Of a DNA stretch of 14,655 nucleotides, positions 1 through 6,261 are shown piece by piece. This DNA comes from Bacteroidales bacterium. GTDB lineage: Bacteria; Bacteroidota; Bacteroidia; Bacteroidales; GCA-2748055. The translations under genes and the position numbers were made by a program. The DNA is taken from NCBI GenBank assembly GCA_029934875.1, contig JAOZLK010000042.1:1-14655 (forward strand), given 5' to 3'. The notes beneath the pieces are model-generated. The model searched no databases. It saw only the letters and a program-made list of their open reading frames with translations, and was not told the DNA's origin. Positions within the stretch are counted from its first letter, which is position 1. Every line of letters starts with the position of its first letter.

Positions 1-166
1 AAAAAATTCCAGATTTGGCCTGAAGATCAATATTGAGGTAAACTCCTTGAAGGATTTCTTACAAGCCTGAGCAATAGAGTTAATCAAGTACAATTCGACA
101 AGGTGTCCCAATGACGAAGACAGGAGTAGTACGCAAAAACCGGGTTCTCCATTTCAGGAAAACCGA

Positions 167-204
167 AAGTCACAAACATGTGATTTTTTTCAAATGTGTG
201 ACTT
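167..204. repeat. Inverted repeat AAGTCACA...TGTGACTT
   Basis: AAGTCACA at 167-174 is the exact reverse complement of TGTGACTT at 197-204, with 22 bases between them. Pairing can extend inward with a bulge. The left arm also contains a small alternative hairpin, TCACA-AACA-TGTGA at 170-183, followed at once by seven T residues (184-190). That looks like a weak plus-strand intrinsic terminator for a gene lying left of the window. Whether it acts as an operator, an RNA hairpin or a terminator is unknown. Confidence 0.45.
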
Positions 205-304
205 CCAGCTTCATTAGTATATGCTTAGTTAGCATTGTAACAGTCAATATAACAGAACTATACGAGGGCGAGAAAGATGTGTGATCATTTTTCAGGAGTC
301 ACCA

Positions 305-340
305 CTCTGCGAAGGAGTCACTTCACTGTGACTTGCAGAG
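305..340. repeat. Two-part inverted repeat with the same AGTCAC core
   Basis: CTCTGC (305-310) pairs with GCAGAG (335-340). Inside it AGTCAC (316-321) pairs with GTGACT (328-333) around a 6-base loop. The interior bulge is 5 bases on the left and 1 on the right. The 8-mer TGTGACTT at 327-334 repeats exactly the right arm of the inverted repeat at 167-204, and GGAGTCAC occurs twice (295-302 and 314-321). No T-run follows on either strand, so it does not look like an intrinsic terminator. Confidence 0.45.
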
Positions 341-474
341 AATCCGAAAAAGGGGTAGTTAGATGGCCTGAAAGTGAAATTATAAGTTCCGATGCAGCTC
401 AATAATGAGGCATGTCCAACAGATTTCTGCCTTGACACTCTTTGTGGAAAATGAGATATTTACCTTCATGATGC

Positions 475-503
475 TTTAAGATTCTGTGCGATTACTAATT
501 TTG
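475..503 (+). promoter_or_regulatory. Likely Bacteroidota-type promoter for the aspartate kinase
   Basis: TAATTTTG at 496-503 matches the Bacteroidota primary-sigma -7 consensus TAnnTTTG exactly. A TTTA at 475-478 lies 17 bases upstream, where a TTG-rich -33 element would be expected; that half is a weak match. Transcription would start near 510, leaving a short leader of about 24 bases before the ATG at 534. This is motif matching only. Confidence 0.45.
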
Positions 504-533
504 GACTCAAATTAAGAAATATATATCAAAAGG

Positions 534-1799
534 ATGCTTGTATTCAAATTTGGTGGGGCTTCTGTTAAAAGCGCCGATGCGGTAAGAAACATTGTTTCGA
601 TTCTTGAAAAATACAGTGACAAGCACATTGTTGTAGTGGTCTCAGCCATGGGGAAAACTACCAATGCGATTGAAAGGATGATTGAAGCATATGCCGGCGG
701 AAACTCTGATGTGGCGGAAAAGGAATTCAACTTTTTGAAGAGTTACCATGAGGAGATCGCTTCCGGGCTGTTTGGGAAGGAGCCGCATGATGCCCATGCT
801 GCCATCGAATGCCTGCTTGATCAACTGAAGCTGCGCCTTGAAAAGGAGCCTACCCTGAATTATGATTACGATTACGATCAGCTGATCTGTTATGGGGAGC
901 TTCTCTCGACCACCATCATCAGCCATTTCCTGAATCTCTCAGGGCTTGCCACCCGCTGGATGGATATCAGGCGATCATTAAAATCTGACAACACCTGGAG
1001 AGAGGCACGAGTGGACTGGGAACTTTCCACCCGCCTGGTGAATGAGCACTTCGAATTTAATGGGGAGAATATATTGATAACCCAGGGTTTCCTGGCTTCA
1101 ACCATCAATGACCAGTCCACTTCCCTGGGCAGGGAGGGATCTGACTATACAGCAGCCATCCTTGCCTATATGCTGAGGGCCGAGAATGTTACCATCTGGA
1201 AGGATGTTCCGGGGGTTTTAAATGCAGACCCCAAGTACTTCGATGATACCGTGCTCCTGGAACAATTATCCTACCTGGATGCCATCGAACTGGCCTATTT
1301 CGGAACCAGTGTGATTCATCCTAAGACCATTAAACCCCTGCAAAACAAACACATAAATCTGCATGTAAAATCTTTCCTGGACCCTGAGGCTCCGGGTACA
1401 CTGGTGGGCAATCTAAGTTACGACAAGCTGACGCCTTCCTTTATTTTTAAAATGGACCAGGTACTGATCCGGACCTCCCCCCTTGATTTTTCATTTATCA
1501 ACGAAAATAACCTGGAAGAAATCTTTGGGATTTTCAGTAAAAATGGACTTAAAATCAACCTGATGCAGAATTCAGCCATCAGCTTTAAAATGATTGTGAA
1601 CAACGATAAGCGAAAACTGCGGGCAGTTATTGATGAACTTGAAAAGTCCTATAAAGTTTCTTACCAGACGGGCCTGGAACTGGTTACCATCCGTTATTTC
1701 GACCAATCCACTATTGACAGAGTAATGATCAATAAGGAGTTGATACTGGAGCAGCGCGGCGTACACAATATTGAGCTTTTAATCAGAGACCTGGGCTGA
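534..1799 (+). CDS. lysC: Aspartate kinase (aspartokinase), monofunctional
   Basis: Cytosolic enzyme that phosphorylates L-aspartate with ATP, the committed step to lysine/diaminopimelate, threonine and methionine. The 421-residue protein has the amino-acid-kinase fold: KFGGAS at 5-10 (nucleotide-binding motif), GELLS at 121-125, GREGSDYTA at 199-207, WKDVPGV at 222-228, IHPKT at 261-265 and DPEAPGTLV near 283-291. The C-terminal part from about 310 has the length and position of the ACT regulatory region through which such enzymes are usually feedback-inhibited. There is no homoserine dehydrogenase domain, so it is not a ThrA-type fusion. Two motif positions differ from the common family form: Ala for Thr in KFGGTS, and REGSDY for the usual RGGSDT. 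The ATG at 534 places the kinase motif at the very N-terminus as expected. It stands alone: 62 bp separate it from the next gene, and that gap has its own candidate promoter. The symbol is by family; the paralogue type is not certain. Confidence 0.9.
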   Translation: MLVFKFGGASVKSADAVRNIVSILEKYSDKHIVVVVSAMGKTTNAIERMIEAYAGGNSDVAEKEFNFLKSYHEEIASGLFGKEPHDAHAAIECLLDQLKLRLEKEPTLNYDYDYDQLICYGELLSTTIISHFLNLSGLATRWMDIRRSLKSDNTWREARVDWELSTRLVNEHFEFNGENILITQGFLASTINDQSTSLGREGSDYTAAILAYMLRAENVTIWKDVPGVLNADPKYFDDTVLLEQLSYLDAIELAYFGTSVIHPKTIKPLQNKHINLHVKSFLDPEAPGTLVGNLSYDKLTPSFIFKMDQVLIRTSPLDFSFINENNLEEIFGIFSKNGLKINLMQNSAISFKMIVNNDKRKLRAVIDELEKSYKVSYQTGLELVTIRYFDQSTIDRVMINKELILEQRGVHNIELLIRDLG

Positions 1800-1837
1800 T
1801 TGCTAATAACTATAATTCACATCAAGTTAATTTCCAT

Positions 1838-1845
1838 TAAATTTG
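1838..1845 (+). promoter_or_regulatory. Candidate -7 element before the receiver gene
   Basis: TAAATTTG fits the Bacteroidota TAnnTTTG -7 consensus and lies 16 bases before the ATG at 1862. No TTG-like -33 element is visible at the usual distance, so this is half a promoter at best. If used, it would separate the four-gene unit from the aspartate kinase with a leader of only about 10 bases. Confidence 0.3.
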
Positions 1846-1861
1846 TATCATATTCCTTGGC

Positions 1862-2227
1862 ATGAAAATCCTTGTGTGCGAAGATAATTCTTTGACTCTG
1901 AGATCTATAGAGTATTCATTGAAAAATGCGGGGTATGATGTGTCCAAGGCTATGGACGGGGACCAGGGGATATTGATACTTAAGGAAGAGGAGATTGATC
2001 TCGTGATCACTGATATTAACATGCCATACACCAAGGGATTGGAACTGGTTCGGTATGTGAATACCCAGATGGAAAGAAAAATTCCTGTTATTATCATTAC
2101 CGGAATAACCCTTGAAGAAACCAGGGAACATGCACTGGAACTGGGTGCCCAGGAATTTCTTACCAAACCATTGGATCTGGATGTACTTATGGGAAAGGTT
2201 AAATCCCTCCTGGAAAAAAATAGTTGA
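1862..2227 (+). CDS. Single-domain response regulator (CheY-like receiver)
   Basis: A 121-residue protein that is one receiver domain and nothing else. The acidic pocket is E7-D8, the predicted phospho-acceptor is D51 in ITDINMP, the conserved Thr is T80 and the conserved Lys is K102 in the TKP motif. All residues needed for phosphorylation by a histidine kinase are therefore present. With no DNA-binding or enzymatic output domain, it must act by protein contact or pass phosphate on. No histidine kinase is encoded in the window. It is the first gene of a tight unit: its stop is 4 bp before the start of the YaiO-like gene, followed by a HEAT-repeat membrane protein and a glycosyltransferase. 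Inference: it probably controls that assembly after translation. The receiver call is firm; the partner is a guess. Confidence 0.92.
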   Translation: MKILVCEDNSLTLRSIEYSLKNAGYDVSKAMDGDQGILILKEEEIDLVITDINMPYTKGLELVRYVNTQMERKIPVIIITGITLEETREHALELGAQEFLTKPLDLDVLMGKVKSLLEKNS

Positions 2228-2231
2228 TTTT

Positions 2232-3407
2232 ATGTATAAAGTCTCCTCCCTGATCCTTCTGTTTGTCCTGTACACTTTCTCGATTGAAGCCCAGGAAACA
2301 CCTGGCTATACAAATCTTGAACAGGGTTTTGAACTTATGCGTCAGCTGGCCACCGATGGTGATTATTCGTCCGCCAAGCGGATTGGATACAAATTGCTGG
2401 ATGAAAAGGAAGACTATTATGATGCGACCCTTTACCTGGCGAGGATCCACGGATGGGAAGCCAGCTATGATTCTGCTTATGTACTGATTGACGAGGTCAT
2501 TGCAAGGGAACCGGAACTCTTCGAGGCATACCAGACTTGTGTTGACCTTGCCTATTGGGATAATGACCTGGCAAGGCTTGATTCGTGTGCTGAAAAAGCA
2601 CTGGAACTCAACCCGGAGTCAGAAGAGATCATTGCAAAATATAATCAGGCCCACCAACCCGGTGATCTGCAGACCTTATATCCAGAGGTTTTTGTACAGT
2701 ATACCCTGGATCATTTCTCCGTCCCTTATGTTCGTAACTGGCACCTGCTCTCAGTGGGAGGTCAGATTCCCTTTAAACATGGCACACTTGTTCCATCTAT
2801 AAATGGCGGTTATGAATCGGCAGGGGGCTACACCCCATCCACCGATATTCAGTTTAACCTGGATGCCTACATTACCATTGGTAAGAAGAATTATGCCCTT
2901 CTGGGCTACGGCTTTTCTCCCAATGGTGTCATTAACTACCTGCCCGCGCACAGGGCTGCAGCAGAAATATGGCAGGCTCTGCCAAAAGGCTTTGGTTTAT
3001 CAGCCGGCCTGCGTTATTTCTATTGGGACGAGCATTTTACATTTCTGACTTTTACTGCAGAAAAATATGCGGGGAACTGGTGGTTTTCATTCAGAAACTA
3101 TTTATTTTTCAAAGACGTCGGCCTGAGAGCGTCGTATTACCTGAGCGGGCGAAGATATTTTACCTCAAAATATGATCACCTGACCCTCACACTGGGCTAC
3201 GGTGCAGCACCTGATGAACCAGTATTAGTGGTTACAGATCTTGACAGGCTTAATGCCTTGAGCTGCAGGCTTGAATACAGCAGGCAAGTCACACCGGTAA
3301 TAAGAATGCTTGCCATGCTTGGCTACTCATATGAGGAATATGAAGACCAGGCCTACAGAAACAGAATAGCCATGAACCTGGGGTGTTATATCCTGATCAA
3401 GAAATGA
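2232..3407 (+). CDS. TPR + YaiO-family outer-membrane beta-barrel protein
   Basis: The ATG at 2232 is preferred because it directly precedes a clear signal peptide (residues 1-20, cleavage likely after SIEA). The same frame stays open back to 2112, but that would overlap the receiver gene by more than 100 bp. The mature 391-residue precursor has TPR-like helical pairs at about 26-145 (for example GDYSSAKRIGYKLL, ALELNPESEE). From about 152 to 391 it is rich in aromatic, alternating strands like the YaiO outer-membrane domain. The TPR part would sit in the periplasm and the barrel in the outer membrane. In E. coli, yaiO neighbours the family-2 glycosyltransferase yaiP, a pairing repeated here two genes downstream. 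Inference: it may be a secretion or anchoring partner for a glycan, recalling the TPR-plus-barrel plan of PgaA and BcsC, although this barrel is smaller. Its stop TGA overlaps the next start as ATGA. Confidence 0.82.
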   Translation: MYKVSSLILLFVLYTFSIEAQETPGYTNLEQGFELMRQLATDGDYSSAKRIGYKLLDEKEDYYDATLYLARIHGWEASYDSAYVLIDEVIAREPELFEAYQTCVDLAYWDNDLARLDSCAEKALELNPESEEIIAKYNQAHQPGDLQTLYPEVFVQYTLDHFSVPYVRNWHLLSVGGQIPFKHGTLVPSINGGYESAGGYTPSTDIQFNLDAYITIGKKNYALLGYGFSPNGVINYLPAHRAAAEIWQALPKGFGLSAGLRYFYWDEHFTFLTFTAEKYAGNWWFSFRNYLFFKDVGLRASYYLSGRRYFTSKYDHLTLTLGYGAAPDEPVLVVTDLDRLNALSCRLEYSRQVTPVIRMLAMLGYSYEEYEDQAYRNRIAMNLGCYILIKK

Positions 3408-4651
3408 GAAGCGCTATCCCATATCGCCTCTTTCTCCTGATCACAGTTTTCTGGATCAGTACCGGAGTTTCTGTATATGGACTTACGCCTGAAAGCACTT
3501 CCTTTGTCGCTGCCGACAGCAGCGCTATGGCCGGATCTGATGATTTTGCCACTTATGCGGGATGGGTTCTTGATAATTTCCAGAAATCTCCCCTGCTGAT
3601 CACTATTTTGTACATAGTAATCCTTTATTCAATTATTACCCTGATCACATTGTTGATTATTATACTCCTGAACAGGAGAAGGATGGAGCGGGAGCAGAAG
3701 AAAAAAGAATACCTGATGGAGGAATATCAGCAGCTGCTCATGGACTACCTCTTTGAAGTTGAGAAGCGCGAACAGGCCTTTACAGATATTGAAAAGGTGG
3801 CCAATGATGTCTTCAACCGCCAGATTCTTATCGACCAGATGATCGATCTGAGCATCAACCTGAAAGGCGAAATCAAAGAGCAGATCAAAGAGCTCTATCT
3901 TCGCCTGGGCCTGAAGAGTGATTCAATGAAGAAAGCCCAGAGCAGGAAGTGGCATAAAAATGTAAAGGGTTTCCGGGAGCTTGCCTTTATGAATATAAGG
4001 GATGCCAATGATTTGATTGTAGAAAGCCTTAATTCCAACAACGAAATCCTTAGGATGGAGGCCCAAATTGCCCTGGTAAGGCTGTCGGAAGATAATCCAT
4101 ATGAATTTCTTCACCTTTTGGAAAAGCCCTTGTCAGTTTGGGAGCAGATAACGCTGCACGAATTGCTGACCCAGCACAGTCTGAAGGTTCCTGCCTTTAA
4201 ACAGTGGTTTAAGTCGGAGAACATCAGCATCCTGATCTATGCCCTGGAAATGGTGGCATGGTTCAAACAACATAGTGTGGGCAAGGAGGTAATGTCTCTC
4301 TTTGAGCATGAAGATGAGAGAGTGCGTCATACTGCATTTCGGGTATGCGGGGATATTCGACTTAAAACCTCTCTTCCTGCCATGAAAAAGATCTATGCCG
4401 GGGAGACAATGAACAATAAGATGGAAATATTAAGAGGCTTCTCAAGAATGCCGGATGAGAAGAATCTTAAGTTCCTTAAATCGGTGCTTGATACGGAAGA
4501 GGATGTTCAGCTACAGATCCAGTCCACCAAAGCCATTGAAAATATGGATGAACCCGGAATCTCCATGCTGATCAAACTGATGAAATCAAAAACTGAATAT
4601 AAAAACTACCAGATTATTATCAGGCATGTCCTGGATGGTCGAATCTATTAA
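3404..4651 (+). CDS. Membrane-anchored HEAT-repeat protein
   Basis: The ATG at 3404 overlaps the previous stop as ATGA, giving 415 residues. A GTG at 3383 in the same frame would add 7 residues before the signal sequence and is less likely. Residues 1-26 look like a signal peptide and 27-63 would be periplasmic. A strong membrane helix runs from 64 to 89 and is followed by N-RRR (90-93), a positive-inside flank. A charged coiled-coil-like helix follows (about 92-150). Repeated helical pairs from about 155 to the end resemble HEAT repeats (segments beginning near NEILRMEAQIALVRL, EDERVRHTAFRVCG and EEDVQLQIQSTKAIE). The predicted topology puts the solenoid in the cytosol, on the same side as the receiver and the glycosyltransferase catalytic domain. 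No catalytic motif is seen, so a scaffold or regulatory role is inferred. The fold call is good; the function is unknown. Confidence 0.75.
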   Translation: MRSAIPYRLFLLITVFWISTGVSVYGLTPESTSFVAADSSAMAGSDDFATYAGWVLDNFQKSPLLITILYIVILYSIITLITLLIIILLNRRRMEREQKKKEYLMEEYQQLLMDYLFEVEKREQAFTDIEKVANDVFNRQILIDQMIDLSINLKGEIKEQIKELYLRLGLKSDSMKKAQSRKWHKNVKGFRELAFMNIRDANDLIVESLNSNNEILRMEAQIALVRLSEDNPYEFLHLLEKPLSVWEQITLHELLTQHSLKVPAFKQWFKSENISILIYALEMVAWFKQHSVGKEVMSLFEHEDERVRHTAFRVCGDIRLKTSLPAMKKIYAGETMNNKMEILRGFSRMPDEKNLKFLKSVLDTEEDVQLQIQSTKAIENMDEPGISMLIKLMKSKTEYKNYQIIIRHVLDGRIY

Positions 4652-4653
4652 CT

Positions 4654-6075
4654 GTGAGTAAATTTCTTGACATATTAATGTTCTTCGTGCTTAATGGGGT
4701 CTTCATTATCACCGTTTTAATTTTCAGCACCTACCTGATGCTTACCATTTTTTCTGCCATCTCTCTGAGAAGGTACTTGCGAAAGAATTCCTACGTTGAT
4801 TACAACTCCATCGTGTCCTCTCCTCTGGCACCTTCGCTTTCGGTTATTGCCCCGGCATATAATGAATCCCCTACCATCATCGATAACATCAGAACCCTCT
4901 TATCTCTATACTATAGCAACTATGAGGTTGTGGTGGTTAATGACGGAAGCAGCGACGATTCGCTGGAGAAGATGATCGGACACTACGAATTGGAGAAGGT
5001 CAATTACTATTTTGATTATCGCCTGCCCTGTAAGCGTATTCGAGGGGTCTACAAGTCGAAGAACCGTTCTTTTAAGAAACTGACTGTGATCGACAAGCCC
5101 AATGGAGGAAAGGCCGATTCCCTCAATGCGGGACTAAATGTGATCCGAAATGACCTGGTGGTAAGCATCGATGCCGATTCCATTATGGAGCCCGATGCCT
5201 TATTGAAGCTCGCAAAGCCCTTTATGGAGGCAAAGGAGAAAAGGGTCATTGGTGCGGGAGGTGTTATCCGCATCGCCAATTCATGCGAGATCTCAGGCGG
5301 CCATATTGACAAGATAAACCTTCCCAAGCAGTTTTTACCCAGGGCACAGGTAATGGAATATACCCGTGCCTTCCTGATGGGGAGGATGGCCTGGAGCGAA
5401 CTGGATGGTCTCCTGCTGATCTCTGGGGCACTGGGCATGTTTGACAAGGAAATCCTGATCAAGGCGGGTGGTTACAGCACCAATACGGTGGGAGAGGATA
5501 TGGAGATGGTGGTTCGAATCAGGAGGTACATGGTCGATAATGGACTGGATTATGATGTGGTGTATATTCCTGATCCCCTCTGCTGGACAGAGGTGCCTAC
5601 CACTGTGAGTGTACTTGCCAGGCAAAGAAGTCGCTGGACCAGGGGGACCATGGAGACCTTATGGACACACAGGAAGCTGTTTTTCAATCCAAAATATAAA
5701 AAACTGGGAATGCTGGGTTATCCCTACTGGCTGATGTTTGAATACCTGGCTCCTATTGTGGAATTCCTTGGAATACTCTGGTTTATTTTCCTTATGATCA
5801 CCGGCAGGCTCAACTGGCCCTTTTTCTTACTTCTCACAGGCTTTGTTTACTTTTTTGCAGTCTCCCTCTCCATCTGGTCTGTACTTTTTGAGGAGATTAC
5901 ATTTCATAAATACGAAAAGCGGAGGGATGTCCTTCGCCTCATAGGAACCGCCTTCCTGGAGCCTGTTTTCTACCACCCCATGGTCATGCTCATGTCCATC
6001 AAGGGGAATATCGATAAACTTCTGAAGCGAAACAGCTGGGGTAAGATGGAAAGGAAGGGATTTACTAAATCCTGA
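4654..6075 (+). CDS. Family-2 processive glycosyltransferase, membrane-bound
   Basis: The start is GTG at 4654, only 2 bp after the HEAT-gene stop; no closer ATG keeps the first membrane helix. The 473-residue protein has a membrane helix at about 7-36 and then a cytosolic GT-A domain. Its motifs are APAYNES at 66-72, NDGSSDDS at 96-103, KPNGGKADSLNAG at 148-160, the metal-binding DADS at 173-176, the GED acceptor/base motif at 280-282 and QRSRW at 324-328. C-terminal membrane helices follow at about 358-383 and 388-412, with a further hydrophobic segment near 427-448. The D,D,D,QxxRW pattern with flanking helices is that of inner-membrane polysaccharide synthases such as PgaC/IcaA, hyaluronan synthase and BcsA. 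No PilZ domain is present. The sugar donor cannot be told from sequence. As last gene of the unit it is the likely catalytic core of a surface-glycan system with the YaiO-like barrel. Confidence 0.9.
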   Translation: MSKFLDILMFFVLNGVFIITVLIFSTYLMLTIFSAISLRRYLRKNSYVDYNSIVSSPLAPSLSVIAPAYNESPTIIDNIRTLLSLYYSNYEVVVVNDGSSDDSLEKMIGHYELEKVNYYFDYRLPCKRIRGVYKSKNRSFKKLTVIDKPNGGKADSLNAGLNVIRNDLVVSIDADSIMEPDALLKLAKPFMEAKEKRVIGAGGVIRIANSCEISGGHIDKINLPKQFLPRAQVMEYTRAFLMGRMAWSELDGLLLISGALGMFDKEILIKAGGYSTNTVGEDMEMVVRIRRYMVDNGLDYDVVYIPDPLCWTEVPTTVSVLARQRSRWTRGTMETLWTHRKLFFNPKYKKLGMLGYPYWLMFEYLAPIVEFLGILWFIFLMITGRLNWPFFLLLTGFVYFFAVSLSIWSVLFEEITFHKYEKRRDVLRLIGTAFLEPVFYHPMVMLMSIKGNIDKLLKRNSWGKMERKGFTKS

Positions 6076-6130
6076 TTAACATTTCCCTGTAATATTTTTT
6101 CCTTCTGCACGTCCTGTATGCAGGATGGCT

Positions 6131-6146
6131 TGTACGAATTCGTACA
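6131..6146. promoter_or_regulatory. Perfect 16-bp palindrome, candidate activator or repressor site
   Basis: TGTACGAATTCGTACA is an exact 16-bp palindrome in the 186-bp gap between the glycosyltransferase and the first permease gene. Its centre lies about 110 bp before the transcription start predicted from the -24/-12 element at 6223-6238. That is a usual place for the upstream binding site of a sigma-54 enhancer-binding protein. A second, imperfect dyad TCCTG-TATG-CAGGA sits at 6112-6125. No regulator gene is in the window, so the binding protein is unknown. Confidence 0.5.
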
Positions 6147-6222
6147 CCTCCGTCCGTAAGCGTTCTATTGATAAAGCACAGCACTTGGGCCAAGAGTCAT
6201 AAAGTCAGTGAAATATAAGAAC

Positions 6223-6238
6223 TGGCACAGTTTCTGAA
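6223..6238 (+). promoter_or_regulatory. Sigma-54-like -24/-12 promoter for the permease pair
   Basis: TGGCAC at 6223-6228 matches the -24 element fully. At the required spacing the -12 element reads CTGA instead of TTGC; it keeps the TG but lacks the following C. Initiation would fall near 6248, giving a leader of about 14 bases to the ATG at 6262. The good -24 half, correct position and upstream palindrome support it; the imperfect -12 half argues against it. No TAnnTTTG element is visible in this gap. Confidence 0.4.
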
Positions 6239-6261
6239 AGTAAAAGAAAAACCTAAAATAC

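Larger units (their letters stand above)
1..533. other. Intergenic region upstream of the aspartate kinase, no supported gene
   Basis: About 530 bases carry no gene that can be defended. The only reading frames seen are a 57-codon ORF at 111-284 and a 42-codon ORF at 277-405. They overlap by 8 bases in different frames and resemble no family I recognise. The stretch contains two inverted repeats (167-204 and 305-340) that share the core AGTCAC/GTGACT, a further lone AGTCAC at 297-302, and a likely promoter just before the aspartate kinase. No tRNA or rRNA feature is visible. It could be a long 5' control region, a small structured RNA, or remains of a decayed gene; the sequence does not decide between these. 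Confidence 0.6.

Noticed and set aside
1-533. tRNA, rRNA or CRISPR array in the leading non-coding stretch
   Set aside because: There is no cloverleaf or rRNA signature, and the short repeats are inverted and irregularly spaced rather than direct repeats with uniform spacers.
2112-2231. Longer start for the YaiO-like gene at 2112
   Set aside because: It would overlap the receiver gene by more than 100 bp and bury the signal peptide; the ATG at 2232 begins exactly at the signal sequence.
3383-3403. GTG start for the HEAT-repeat gene at 3383
   Set aside because: It adds an acidic heptapeptide before the signal sequence; the ATG in the ATGA overlap at 3404 is the better start.
6112-6125. TCCTG-TATG-CAGGA dyad as terminator of the glycosyltransferase unit
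   Set aside because: The stem is only 5 bp and no T-run follows on either strand.
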